Positions 1-7,843 of a stretch of DNA of 64,000 nucleotides are shown here, piece by piece (position 1 is the first letter of the stretch; the number at the start of each line of letters is the position of its first letter). Source of the stretch: PHAA01 sp022706565 (lineage in GTDB: Bacteria; Bacillota; Syntrophomonadia; Syntrophomonadales; Syntrophomonadaceae); assembly GCA_040769385.1 (NCBI GenBank), contig JAXGLD010000004.1, positions 248,001-312,000 of the forward strand. The letters are read 5' to 3'. The notes beneath the pieces were generated by a model. It ran no database searches. It was given only the letters and a program-made list of their open reading frames with translations, and had not been told where the DNA came from. The position numbers and the translations under genes are program-made.

Positions 1-1
1 G

Positions 2-694
2 CGCCTGAAGAGTGAATTGATCAGCAATGTATCCCATGACATACGCACTCCGCTAACCTCGATCATTACCTATGTGGATCTGCTCAAGCAGGAGACGGAC
101 CAGGTCAAGGCCGCCGAATATATAGAAATCATCGAGCAGAAATCGCAGCGCCTGAAACTCCTGACCGATGACCTGTTCGAAGCCACCAAGGCCTCCAGCG
201 GCAACATCCCGGTGAATTTCGAAAAGGTGGACATCGTCGCCTTGATCAACCAGGGGTTGGGCGAGTTGGATGATAAACTGCGGGAACGGCGGCTGGAGTT
301 CAAGTTCAGCCACCCGGACGAGAAGATGTATGTCCGGGCTGATGGCCGGCTGCTATGGCGGGCTATCGAGAATCTGTTGCTGAATGTCCTGAAATATGCC
401 CTGGAAGGATCGAGGGTCTATATCGACCTCGTTGCCGGTGGTCCCCGCACCACCCTGACCATCAAGAATATCTCCGCTTATGAGCTCAATATCTCCGCCG
501 ATGAGTTGATGGAGCGGTTCCAGCGGGGCGATGAGTCCCGCAGCACCCAGGGCAGCGGGCTGGGCTTGTCGATCGCCAAAAGCCTGGTGGAGATCCAGCA
601 AGGCAGTCTGAATATCGAAATAGACGGGGATTTGTTCAAGGCCGTAATTCAGCTGAACCCAGAGAGTGAGGGGCAGCCATCCGGCGAACAATAG
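2..694 (+). CDS. Sensor histidine kinase, C-terminal part (5' end outside window)
   Basis: The reading frame is open to the first base, so this is the end of a longer gene. It encodes the catalytic core of a two-component sensor kinase. The H-box (SNVSHDIRTPLTSI, phospho-acceptor His) lies at about residue 11, followed by an N-box-like stretch (ENLLLNVLKYA) and a G2 box (GSGLGLSIAKSLVE) of the HATPase_c domain near the end. The sensor and membrane parts would lie upstream. The ATPase domain is complete and ends normally in TAG. The partner response regulator is not visible and may also lie upstream. The signal sensed cannot be told. Confidence 0.93.
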   Translation, partial: RLKSELISNVSHDIRTPLTSIITYVDLLKQETDQVKAAEYIEIIEQKSQRLKLLTDDLFEATKASSGNIPVNFEKVDIVALINQGLGELDDKLRERRLEFKFSHPDEKMYVRADGRLLWRAIENLLLNVLKYALEGSRVYIDLVAGGPRTTLTIKNISAYELNISADELMERFQRGDESRSTQGSGLGLSIAKSLVEIQQGSLNIEIDGDLFKAVIQLNPESEGQPSGEQ

Positions 695-1040
695 CCTAAC
701 CGGCAGCCCACAGCGCGGTAGGTCCAAGTGGCCGAGCCGCCTTTATCCTAGTCTAGTCCGGATTCTATTCATCATGCCTGACATTGACATAGATTCGAGG
801 GGAACGTCCGTAGGTCAGCCATTGCGGCCAGGCCAATGGGCGTTTCTCTCTTTTCTTGTATCCGGGATTATTCCCGTCCTGAATAGTGGTACAATACCTA
901 TGAACCTGGCGAGCGAAGTGTAGATGTTTCCTCCGGCGTTTGTCCAAACAGATTTTGGTGGCGGTACCGTAGGTCCCGCCCCGGTATCAGGGTAGTATTA
1001 CCATCAATATGAGGGCCAGAAGTTGGCAGGTGAGTGGGAT
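695..1040. other. Intergenic region, no gene recognised
   Basis: This stretch separates the kinase from the acetyltransferase. Short open frames on both strands lack ribosome-binding sites and resemble no known family. A TACAAT sequence near 890 could be a -10 element for the next gene, but no convincing -35 pairs with it. Confidence 0.4.
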
Positions 1041-1928
1041 ATGCGCGAAGTGAGACTGGCGGCGGCCGGCGAGATAGAGCGGCAAAAAGAGATCTGGAAA
1101 CGTTGTTTTGGGGATAGCGGCCCGTATATAGACGATTTCTACTTGAACCGGTACCATCCCGACCGGACCATGTTGCTCCTCCAAGATGGGGTCATTGCGG
1201 CCATGCTGACCATGCTGCCGGTAAGTATTACGACCGCAGCGGGGCGACGTGTGGACGGGGCCATGTTGTATGCGGTGGCTACCCACCCGGACTACCAGAG
1301 CCAGGGGGTAGGCAGGCAATTGGTCGAATCTGCCCACCAGCATCTGCACGACCGCGGTCTGATCTTCTCTCTGCTAGTCCCCGCCTATGAGGAACTATGT
1401 GAGTTCTACCGCCCCATGGGCTACCGGGAGGCTTTTCCCCTCCGCGAGGTCTACGTAAAACGCCACGATTTGTTTTTCGTGCCGGCAGCGCCCCAAAGCA
1501 CATGCCTCATTAAGCCCATCTGCCCGGCCGAATACAACCGGCGCCGGGAACGTTTGTTGGCCGGACATCCTCATGTATCCTATGCCCTCCCGGACATAGT
1601 CATTCAGGAAAACCTGGCCCGGCTGAGCGGCCATGGTATTTACGCTATATCGCTGCACGGATCGGAGGGCTGTGCGGTGGTCGAAAAAGGATTCGGCGGT
1701 CAGCTATCCATAAAAGAATTGCTTATGGCGGAGGATCTGGTCCCGGAGACCATCGAGCATTTGCGGCAATTGGCGTTGGGTCAGTCAACCTTGGTGCGGA
1801 TGCCCGCTTTCTACGGGGAGGGCTGCGGCGGCGAGGTCCGCCCCTTCGGTATGATCAAAATGATTGCGGAAACAGACCTGGACAGGGCGGATCTGGATGA
1901 CGCCTTTTTAGGCCTGGCCTTCGATTAA
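1041..1928 (+). CDS. GNAT-family N-acetyltransferase, Eis-like
   Basis: A 295-residue predicted acetyl-CoA-dependent N-acyltransferase. The N-terminal half carries the GNAT fold: strand AMLYAVATHPDYQSQGVGRQLV contains the acetyl-CoA pyrophosphate-binding motif (QSQGVG), followed by FYRPMGYRE, a typical GNAT beta-6/7 region. The C-terminal 130 residues are less conserved and could correspond to the second, SCP2-like part seen in Eis-type enzymes, although the protein is shorter than Eis. The ATG at 1041 is preferred over a TTG at 1023 because GGCAGGTGAG precedes it. The substrate is unknown. It is monocistronic and faces a convergent small gene. Confidence 0.8.
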   Translation: MREVRLAAAGEIERQKEIWKRCFGDSGPYIDDFYLNRYHPDRTMLLLQDGVIAAMLTMLPVSITTAAGRRVDGAMLYAVATHPDYQSQGVGRQLVESAHQHLHDRGLIFSLLVPAYEELCEFYRPMGYREAFPLREVYVKRHDLFFVPAAPQSTCLIKPICPAEYNRRRERLLAGHPHVSYALPDIVIQENLARLSGHGIYAISLHGSEGCAVVEKGFGGQLSIKELLMAEDLVPETIEHLRQLALGQSTLVRMPAFYGEGCGGEVRPFGMIKMIAETDLDRADLDDAFLGLAFD

Positions 1929-1944
1929 CATGGGTTCCAGTGGT

Positions 1945-2172
1945 TTACAAACCGGGGACGCCGATCGTAAACCAGGAGTTGATGACAAAGCTGCCCAGGA
2001 TAACTGCCATAAATACTAGAACGATAGCGAGAAAGGCTTTCTTGTTCCTTAGAAATATCGAACCCAGCAACAGTATCGCCAGGATTATTATCAGCTTCCC
2101 CACCACGGACCAATTCCAAAACCACCGGATGAAATTAGCCGTCCATTGGATGACATACGTTATCAATTCCAT
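1945..2172 (-). CDS. Small membrane protein of unknown function
   Basis: A 75-residue protein with a strong ribosome-binding site (GGGGAGGT) upstream of the ATG at 2172. Two hydrophobic segments, about residues 24-41 and 47-65, are separated by a short basic stretch (LRNKKA), so a two-pass inner-membrane protein is likely. No family is recognised. It is convergent with the GNAT gene and its stop lies only about 17 bases from that gene's stop. The call as a gene rests on the ribosome-binding site and the coherent membrane pattern. Confidence 0.7.
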   Translation of the reverse strand: MELITYVIQWTANFIRWFWNWSVVGKLIIILAILLLGSIFLRNKKAFLAIVLVFMAVILGSFVINSWFTIGVPGL

Positions 2173-2422
2173 TTATGTTTACCTCCCCATAATCGCAGCT
2201 GCTCAAACGGAAACGCTGGTTATGCAGGGCAGCTTAACCCGATAAAAACTTGGTCTTAAAGCCCGCCGCGCCGTATGTCACTAGTCCCAGCTGCGGGCGG
2301 GGCTGACTGATCGCTCCGACGACTATTTCACCATGAGAATGAATAAAAACCTGAACCTTCTCCCCAAGGTGGATCTCAGCAACCTTCCCCATTATAGCTG
2401 ATAATGAATCAAACGGGGCCCT

Positions 2423-2459
2423 GCGGGGAAAAAGAACCGTCCCCATACCCTGCGTGCCT
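2423..2459. repeat. Dispersed short repeat (AAGAACCGTCCCC family), degenerate copy
   Basis: Contains AAAAGAACCGTCCCC, the core shared with copies at 29877, 31357, 40610, 45362, 48318, 50880 and 51538. The flanking parts differ from the usual GAGGCA...TGCCTC ends. It lies between genes. Confidence 0.7.
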
Positions 2460-2709
2460 TGTTATGGCGGTCGTATTTTGTCGATTGGGTACCCTTTTCC
2501 CAGAAATCTCAGGAATGAAATTAGTTTACTTGGCTACAATATTTGGTTATACTTACGTAAATGGGAAACCGCCCATACCACCGCAGCAGAAATGCGAGTG
2601 AGCATGGAAGTCAGCCGGCAGGATCAGGTCCGCCAGTTGGACTGGACTACATATGAGTGAAATGACCTGCGGTGCAACCCGGCATGAGCAGGTTGTTTTA
2701 TCGTCACCG

Positions 2710-2748
2710 CGGATACGGTCGCCCTGTTGGGAGACAGGACAGTATCCG
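2710..2748 (+). other. Nested stem-loop in the leader of the MaoC/phasin group
   Basis: The outer arms CGGATAC (2710-2716) and GTATCCG (2742-2748) enclose inner arms CCTGT (2723-2727) and ACAGG (2734-2738). It lies about 210 bases upstream of the first MaoC start. No U-run follows, so it is not an obvious terminator. It could be part of a structured leader; its function is not known. Confidence 0.35.
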
Positions 2749-2955
2749 TGTTCTGTTATAGGGCCTGATCAGTTTCAATTGGACAGGAACAGGGAACACG
2801 GGCCACAGCAGGCAATCCGAAGGGAATTGTTAACCGGTGCGTCCGGACATTTATTCAGCCTGGCACTATGGTCCGACATGGTCCAGACGGGCAGGGTCAG
2901 ATATTCTGGCCAGAACGCTGCAGGAGAGAGAGAAGTATATGAGGGGTGTTACGAG

Positions 2956-3381
2956 ATGGGAAAGACCGTTGAGGAACTGAATGTTGGTGACAAAGCTTCT
3001 TTCACCAAGACCGTTACCGAATATGACATCTATTCTTTCGCTGGGGTTTCGGGCGATTTCAACCCGTCACATACTGATGCGCAATGGGCCCAGAACAGCA
3101 CCTACGGCAAGGTCATCGGCCACGCGGTGTTGAACATGGGTTTCATATCCAATGTGCTGGGAACCCAGATCCCCGGCCCGGGCGTCATATATGTGCGGCA
3201 GACAATTCAATACAAACGACCGATTTTCGTGGACGATACCATCACCGCCACGGTGGAAGTAACCCAGAAGGATGAAGCCAAGAACCGGGTATGGCTCCAT
3301 ACCTGGACAGTCAACCAGAACGACGAGATAGTGGCCGATGGTGAGGCCATAATGATGCCACCGCGGAAAATCAAGCGCTAG
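2956..3381 (+). CDS. phaJ: MaoC-family (R)-specific enoyl-CoA hydratase, PhaJ-like
   Basis: A 141-residue single-domain hot-dog-fold hydratase. The PhaJ/MaoC catalytic motif D-x-N-P-x-H is intact as SGDFNPSHTD at about residues 32-41, supplying the Asp/His dyad. PGPGVIYVRQTIQYKRPIFVDDTITATVEV is the usual second conserved block. Such enzymes interconvert trans-2-enoyl-CoA and (R)-3-hydroxyacyl-CoA, linking beta-oxidation to polyhydroxyalkanoate. The ATG at 2956 follows GAGGGGTG; the longer frame upstream lacks homology to the family. It lies 37 bases before a second, same-length MaoC gene, so a tandem duplication is likely. A phasin-like gene follows, supporting a role in PHA metabolism. The symbol is by family resemblance. 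Confidence 0.88.
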   Translation: MGKTVEELNVGDKASFTKTVTEYDIYSFAGVSGDFNPSHTDAQWAQNSTYGKVIGHAVLNMGFISNVLGTQIPGPGVIYVRQTIQYKRPIFVDDTITATVEVTQKDEAKNRVWLHTWTVNQNDEIVADGEAIMMPPRKIKR

Positions 3382-3418
3382 ATTACCGCCCCATCATAGC
3401 AAGGAGGTATTTATAACT

Positions 3419-3844
3419 ATGGGCAAGACGGTTCAAGAGATGAATATCGGCGATACGGCCTCATTCACCAAAAGCGTTACTGACTATGATGTGTATTCCA
3501 TGGCTGGCATCACCGGTGATTTCAATCCCGCCCACATCAATACTTTGTATGCCGTGGAGACTCCTTTTAAGGAGCGGATCGCCCATGGGGTGCTGTCGGT
3601 CAGTTTGATATCAGGGGTATTGGGCACCCAACTGCCTGGGCCGGGGGTGATATTCATCGGTCAGGTTTGTGATTTCAAGCGGCCGGTGTATGTAGGAGAC
3701 ACCATAACCGCTACCGTCGAGGTGGTTAGAAAGGATGAGGCTCGCAACCGGGTCTGGCTGCGCACCTATTGCACCAATCAGCGCGGGGAATTGGTGATGG
3801 ATGGTGAGGCGGAGATGCGGCCGCCTCGGAAGATAAATGGCTGA
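3419..3844 (+). CDS. phaJ: MaoC-family (R)-specific enoyl-CoA hydratase, PhaJ-like, second copy
   Basis: This 141-residue protein is a close paralogue of its upstream neighbour; both begin MGKTVxExN and both contain an intact catalytic motif (GDFNPAHIN here). The second block, LPGPGVIFIGQVCDFKRPVYVGDTITATVEV, is also conserved. An AAGGAGGT site precedes the ATG at 3419. Two tandem paralogues could pair as a heteromer or differ in chain-length preference; this is inference. It is probably transcribed with the first copy and the phasin-like gene 80 bases downstream. Confidence 0.88.
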   Translation: MGKTVQEMNIGDTASFTKSVTDYDVYSMAGITGDFNPAHINTLYAVETPFKERIAHGVLSVSLISGVLGTQLPGPGVIFIGQVCDFKRPVYVGDTITATVEVVRKDEARNRVWLRTYCTNQRGELVMDGEAEMRPPRKING

Positions 3845-3925
3845 TCCACTGTCCTTGGTGTAAATTCCTGGATAGTGTTAATGTATATACTAGATAGATA
3901 TTTTATTAAATGGAGGGAGCTTCAG

Positions 3926-4450
3926 ATGTTGAATAACAATGAAAACTTGTCCAAAAGCTTCGAGATGATGCAAAAAGCCATGGAGAACGCCTGGGAGATG
4001 TGGAACAAGGGATTTGCCAGTTTCACCGCCGTCCAGGAGCAGTTCGAAAACCTTGCCAAGCAGCAGTTGGACCAGAATAGAGTCGCCCGGGATGAGCTCT
4101 TCAAGATGGAGGACGACGTTCAACAACAGATCCGCAGCAACCGGGAACAGCTGCAAAACATGATGGAAGAAGCCATCAAAAAGGCTATTGCGCAGGCCGA
4201 TAAGTCCAATCAGAGCATGGTGACCGCCCTCACCAGTCAAGTGGAAGCCCTGATAAATCAGATGAAACAAAACCAGGACCAAATGCAGCATATGATCAAG
4301 GAAACGGTTCTCAATACCTACCTGCAAAGCGAAAAGAACCAGTACAACGCCATATCCAACCTGACCAACCAGGTTGAAGACCTGAGCAAGAAAATGATCA
4401 AGATGACCAGTCAGATGCAGAAGATGTACCGCAACACCGAAGAAAACTAA
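3926..4450 (+). CDS. Phasin-like polyhydroxyalkanoate granule protein
   Basis: A 174-residue, almost entirely helical protein rich in Gln, Met, Lys and Glu with no cysteines. Its N-terminal part (FEMMQKAMENAWEMWNKG) is amphipathic and the rest forms long coiled-coil-like heptads (for example QVEALINQMKQNQDQMQHMIK). This pattern is typical of phasins, which coat PHA granules. The context of two PhaJ-like hydratases directly upstream supports the call. The start at 3926 has GGAGGGA upstream. Sequence conservation among phasins is weak, so the assignment depends on composition and neighbours. No PHA synthase (phaC) lies in the window. Confidence 0.7.
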   Translation: MLNNNENLSKSFEMMQKAMENAWEMWNKGFASFTAVQEQFENLAKQQLDQNRVARDELFKMEDDVQQQIRSNREQLQNMMEEAIKKAIAQADKSNQSMVTALTSQVEALINQMKQNQDQMQHMIKETVLNTYLQSEKNQYNAISNLTNQVEDLSKKMIKMTSQMQKMYRNTEEN

Positions 4451-4459
4451 CAATCTGAA

Positions 4460-4490
4460 GCAGCGCCCGATTTATATATCCCGGCGCTGC
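4460..4490 (+). terminator. Stem-loop after the phasin-like gene
   Basis: Arms GCAGCGCC (4460-4467) and GGCGCTGC (4483-4490) lie 10 bases after the phasin stop. No immediate U-run follows, so it may be a stabilising or weak terminator hairpin. Confidence 0.5.
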
Positions 4491-4653
4491 CTGCGATTGT
4501 GACCTACCGGTTTTTCCTGCCGTTTATGAAAATAATGCAACTTCATATGCACCAGCCGGGTAATCCGTCGGCCCTGCAAGCCAGGCTGGCGGATGCTTCA
4601 TAAGGAGTTAAGGTAATTTTTGATGCCCGGCCACTAATAAAGGAGTTGAAAAG

Positions 4654-5316
4654 ATGAACCTAATACTAATGGGGCCACCCGGCGCAGGCAAAGGCACCCA
4701 GGCCGAGTATATCGAGAGAAAATACTGGATACCGCGCATTTCCACCGGCGATATGTTTCGGACCGCCGCCCGCTTCAGCACCGAATTGGGCCTGCAGGCC
4801 AAGGAACTAATGGATAATGGTCAACTGGTGCCCGATGAAATCACTATCGGGATCGTGCGGGCCCGCTTGGCGGAGAGAGACTGCGCCAAAGGGTTTCTGC
4901 TGGACGGCTTTCCCCGTACCGTCACCCAGGCAAAAGCCCTGGATGGCATACTGGCTGATTGGAACAAGGAGCTCGATGCGGTAATCAGCATCGAGGTGCC
5001 GACCGATGTTCTTATCGTACGCAATTGCGGGCGGCGCACTTGTTCCCAGTGCGGAGCCAACTATCATGTCCAGTTCAATCCCCCTCTGTTGGCCAACGAA
5101 TGCGACATATGCGGCGGGGAGCTGCAGCATCGCAGTGATGACCGGGAGGAGACGGTAATAAAAAGACTGGCCATCTATGCTGAGCAGACCAAACCTTTGA
5201 CTGATTTTTATGCGGAGCGGGGCCTCCTCATCAGCATCAACGGCGATCAGAGCCTGAGTGCCGTCTTCAGGGACATCGTCGAGAGCCTGCAGGAAAGAAC
5301 CCGTAAGGAAGTATAA
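4654..5316 (+). CDS. adk: Adenylate kinase, zinc-LID type
   Basis: A 220-residue nucleoside monophosphate kinase, interconverting ATP + AMP and 2 ADP. The P-loop GPPGAGKGTQ starts at residue 7; STGDMFR and LLDGFPRT are the AMP-binding motifs. The LID carries a zinc-binding set of four cysteines, CSQC and CDIC, as in Gram-positive Adk. The normal LID arginine motif is altered to RNCGRRTC. AAAGGAGTT precedes the ATG. In most Firmicutes the main adk is in the ribosomal protein operon between secY and map, so this copy outside that context is probably a second adenylate kinase, perhaps serving AMP-forming acyl-CoA synthetases of the fatty-acid pathway (inference). Confidence 0.9.
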   Translation: MNLILMGPPGAGKGTQAEYIERKYWIPRISTGDMFRTAARFSTELGLQAKELMDNGQLVPDEITIGIVRARLAERDCAKGFLLDGFPRTVTQAKALDGILADWNKELDAVISIEVPTDVLIVRNCGRRTCSQCGANYHVQFNPPLLANECDICGGELQHRSDDREETVIKRLAIYAEQTKPLTDFYAERGLLISINGDQSLSAVFRDIVESLQERTRKEV

Positions 5317-5449
5317 GGGCAATTACTGTTGCCGACATTACCCAACTTCCTGAGGCCGGTGCCGATACCCGTATATCCGGTTCCATGGCCAGTACCTCCA
5401 TGTGCGATCCAACTCCAAACCAGTCCGAACCAAGAGGGAGGGGAATGAA

Positions 5450-5902
5450 GTGAAAAGCTTATACCTGGAAGATTTTGAAGTAGGACAGAAATTCATAACC
5501 GCCGGCCGGACCGTAACCGAATCGGATATTGGCTGGTTTGCCGGGCTGTCCGGCGATATAACCTCATTGTCCATCAATACTGAAGCTGCCCGGATGAGTG
5601 AATTTGGAGGCCGCATCGCCCAAGGAATGCTGGGTTCCTCCATACTCTTCGGGCTTTGGGTGCGGTTGGGACTCATGGACCTGAATGGAATTGCCGTGCT
5701 GGAGACCAACTGGCGCTATGTGCTTCCCATCCGGCCAGGCGATACCATCCATGCCGAATGTGAGATTACCAAGGTGAAGCCGTCTTCCAAAGGCATCCCC
5801 AAGGGAACGGTTTTTGTGAAGCTAACCGGCGTTAACCAGTTGGAAGAGGTAGTACAGGAAGCCAACATGGTGTATTTGATCAAGGCCCGGGGGATGTACT
5901 AG
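5450..5902 (+). CDS. MaoC-like hot-dog protein lacking the catalytic motif
   Basis: A 150-residue MaoC-domain protein. The GTG start at 5450 is chosen because GAGGGAGGGG sits just upstream; a longer frame begins at 5402. Its fold blocks match PhaJ (FAGLSGD, RIAQGMLGSSILFGL, LPIRPGDTIHAECEI). The catalytic D-x-N-P-x-H has become D-I-T-S-L-S, so the asparagine and histidine of the dyad region are gone. It may be a non-catalytic partner or a thioesterase-like hot-dog protein. It follows the adenylate kinase gene and ends before a strong terminator at 5984. Confidence 0.78.
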   Translation: MKSLYLEDFEVGQKFITAGRTVTESDIGWFAGLSGDITSLSINTEAARMSEFGGRIAQGMLGSSILFGLWVRLGLMDLNGIAVLETNWRYVLPIRPGDTIHAECEITKVKPSSKGIPKGTVFVKLTGVNQLEEVVQEANMVYLIKARGMY

Positions 5903-6242
5903 GTGCGCCCGTTTTACATAGCAGGAAAAGAATAGCATCATCGAGGGCTGGACACGACAGAAAGATACAGATGGCATCAACAGGGAGAGGTCGATCACGA
6001 TCTCTCCTTTTTTGCGGTCAACGTTACCACTTCCGCAAAATCATACAGTCAGCATATATTCTGTCAGCCTACTCCCCTCACCAGCGCCGGCCCATTCAGC
6101 AACACATTTTGATCTTGATGCGGTATTATCGAATCAGGGAAATGATTGGCCAGAAAAGTAAAGCTGAGAGGAGGGGAAATGGTCAAAGCGAGGCCAGAAA
6201 ATCGTATTGTTTATTGAAATAAATATTGCAGGGGGAGAGAGG
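5903..6242. other. Intergenic region with a terminator
   Basis: Apart from the terminator at 5984-6013, nothing is recognised here. The last 15 bases hold the ribosome-binding site of the lipoprotein gene. Confidence 0.5.
5984..6013 (+). terminator. Rho-independent terminator after the third MaoC gene
   Basis: A ten-pair stem GGAGAGGTCG / CGATCTCTCC (one G-U pair), loop ATCA, followed by six Ts. Confidence 0.92.
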
Positions 6243-6773
6243 ATGAACAAAAAGTGGGTTAGACTGGTCCTGGTAGTATTGTCGATTTTCGTAGTGTCGG
6301 TGGTTGTGTCGGGATGCGGCAAAGCAGCCGAGAAGGCCTCGGAAAAAGCTACCGAGAAAGCTATCGAGAGTGCCACCGGCGGACAAGCACAGGTAGACTT
6401 GGGCAAAAACGAGATCACGGTCAAGACCGATGAGGGCACTACCAAGATTGGCGGTACCAATGAATGGCCTGGCAAGATCCCTTCGGACGTACCCAAATTC
6501 TCAGCTGGCAAAATAACTTCTATAGTGGAAAGCACTCCGGCGGACGGAGGTTACCAGGTGATGGTGGGGATAGAAGGGGCCTCGAAGGCTGATGTCGAAA
6601 AATACAAGGAGCAGCTGGAGTCCGCCGGGTGGAAGATAACCAATACTGCCGTGATCGACAACGGCTACATGGTCTCGGCGGAGAAGGATAACCGGTCCAT
6701 AGTGGAAAGCTTCAGCGCTGATTCCGACAACAACCTTGCCGGGGGTATCTACTATACCGAGGAGGCCGAATAG
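6243..6773 (+). CDS. Secreted lipoprotein of unknown function
   Basis: A 176-residue protein with a classical lipoprotein signal: MNKKWVR, a hydrophobic core, then lipobox VVSGC with the lipidated Cys at about residue 25. After it comes an Ala/Lys/Glu-rich linker (AAEKASEKATEKAIESA), then a compact domain (about residues 75-170). The ATG at 6243 follows GGGGGAGAGAGG. No enzymatic motif is recognised; the repeated pattern of alternating strands suggests a small sensor-like or binding domain on the cell surface. Confidence 0.85.
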   Translation: MNKKWVRLVLVVLSIFVVSVVVSGCGKAAEKASEKATEKAIESATGGQAQVDLGKNEITVKTDEGTTKIGGTNEWPGKIPSDVPKFSAGKITSIVESTPADGGYQVMVGIEGASKADVEKYKEQLESAGWKITNTAVIDNGYMVSAEKDNRSIVESFSADSDNNLAGGIYYTEEAE

Positions 6774-6878
6774 CACCGCGGCAACGTCGGGATAGTTGCG
6801 ATGTAATTGAATTTGGCCGCGTTCGGAACGACACTTGATCCTATCCGATCAGCGTGACCGCACACTGATGTCACAACC

Positions 6879-6916
6879 AAGGCCCACCCTTATCAGGGTG
6901 GGCCTTGACGGTTTTT
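6879..6916 (+). terminator. Rho-independent terminator after the lipoprotein gene
   Basis: A 12-pair stem AAGGCCCACCCT / AGGGTGGGCCTT with loop TATC, then GACGGTTTTT. It separates convergent transcription units and may act in both directions. Confidence 0.9.
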
Positions 6917-6961
6917 CCGGTGCAATAGATATGAATACCGGAATAATAGGTTGGCAGGCCT

Positions 6962-7819
6962 CTATTTCTTGGAATAATCGTAGAAGCCCTTGCCGGTCTT
7001 CACTCCATAATGCCCGGCCCGCACCTTCTGCTTGAGCGCCAGGGAGGGGCGGAACTTGGGATCGCCGAATTCCCGGTAAAAATTCTCTACCACCATCAGC
7101 AGCACATCAATGCCGACCAAATCGCACAGGGCCAGCGGCCCGATGGGCATATTGGCGCCCAGTTTCATGGCTTCATCGATATCCTCCACCGAGGCCACCC
7201 CTTCTTGATAGGCAGTGGCGGCATCGTTGAGGTACGGGACCAGAATGCGATTGACAATGAAACCGGGGGCCTCCTTGCAGCGAATAGCCCGTTTGCCAAT
7301 GATCCCTGCAACTTCCATCGCGGTGGCTACCGTTTCTTCCGTAGTCTCAATCCCAGGTATAATCTCCACCAGCTTCATAACCGGCACCGGGTTGAAGAAG
7401 TGCATCCCCACGAATTTATCCGGCCGGCCACTGGCGGCGGCCATTTCAGTAATACTGAAACCTGATGTATTGGAAGCCAGAATCGCATGGGGAGCACAGA
7501 TATCGTTCAGATCTTTAAAGACCTTTTTCTTGATATCGATGTTTTCCACGATCACCTCGATGACCAGATCACAATCCTGGAAATCGATATTGTGGGTACT
7601 GGGGGTAATATTGCTGATGAATTTGGCCTTATCATCCTCGCTGATTTTTCCCTTGCTGAGATCCTTATCCCAATTCTTGATAATGTTTTTTAATCCCCGC
7701 TCCACAAAAGCCTGCTCGATATCTACGAGTACCACCGAAAGCCCTGCCTGGGCCGCTATTTGGGCAATACCCGATCCCATCGCACCTGCGCCTAAGACGC
7801 CCATTTTCTTGACTGCCAT
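6962..7819 (-). CDS. hbd: 3-hydroxybutyryl-CoA dehydrogenase
   Basis: A 285-residue NAD(P)-dependent 3-hydroxyacyl-CoA dehydrogenase, oxidising (S)-3-hydroxyacyl-CoA to 3-oxoacyl-CoA. The Rossmann motif GAGAMGSGIAQ begins at residue 10. The catalytic His is in GMHFFNPVPVMKLVEII, with the partner Glu in the same block, and SGFIVNR-like GFIVNRILVPYLNDA follows. KTGKGFYDY is the usual C-terminal signature. AAGGAGG precedes the ATG. It is the last gene of the long acyl-CoA operon, 24 bases after the thiolase. Confidence 0.96.
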   Translation of the reverse strand: MAVKKMGVLGAGAMGSGIAQIAAQAGLSVVLVDIEQAFVERGLKNIIKNWDKDLSKGKISEDDKAKFISNITPSTHNIDFQDCDLVIEVIVENIDIKKKVFKDLNDICAPHAILASNTSGFSITEMAAASGRPDKFVGMHFFNPVPVMKLVEIIPGIETTEETVATAMEVAGIIGKRAIRCKEAPGFIVNRILVPYLNDAATAYQEGVASVEDIDEAMKLGANMPIGPLALCDLVGIDVLLMVVENFYREFGDPKFRPSLALKQKVRAGHYGVKTGKGFYDYSKK

Positions 7820-7843
7820 GTTCAGAACCTCCTTACTTAATTA

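Larger units (their letters stand above)
2173..2955. other. Long intergenic region with a repeat fragment and a hairpin
   Basis: No convincing gene is seen in these 780 bases. The frames at 2234-2446 (minus) and 2404-2660 (plus) lack ribosome-binding sites and run through a dispersed repeat unit (2423-2459). A nested hairpin lies at 2710-2748. The last 200 bases form the leader of the first MaoC gene. An upstream extension of that gene to about 2653 is open but has no plausible start signal. Confidence 0.45.

Noticed and set aside
2234..2446. Possible minus-strand small gene
   Set aside because: No ribosome-binding site, and its first codons run through a dispersed repeat unit.
2859..2880. 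TGGCAC before the first MaoC gene as a sigma-54 promoter
   Set aside because: The -12 TTGC is missing at the required distance (TCCG is found).
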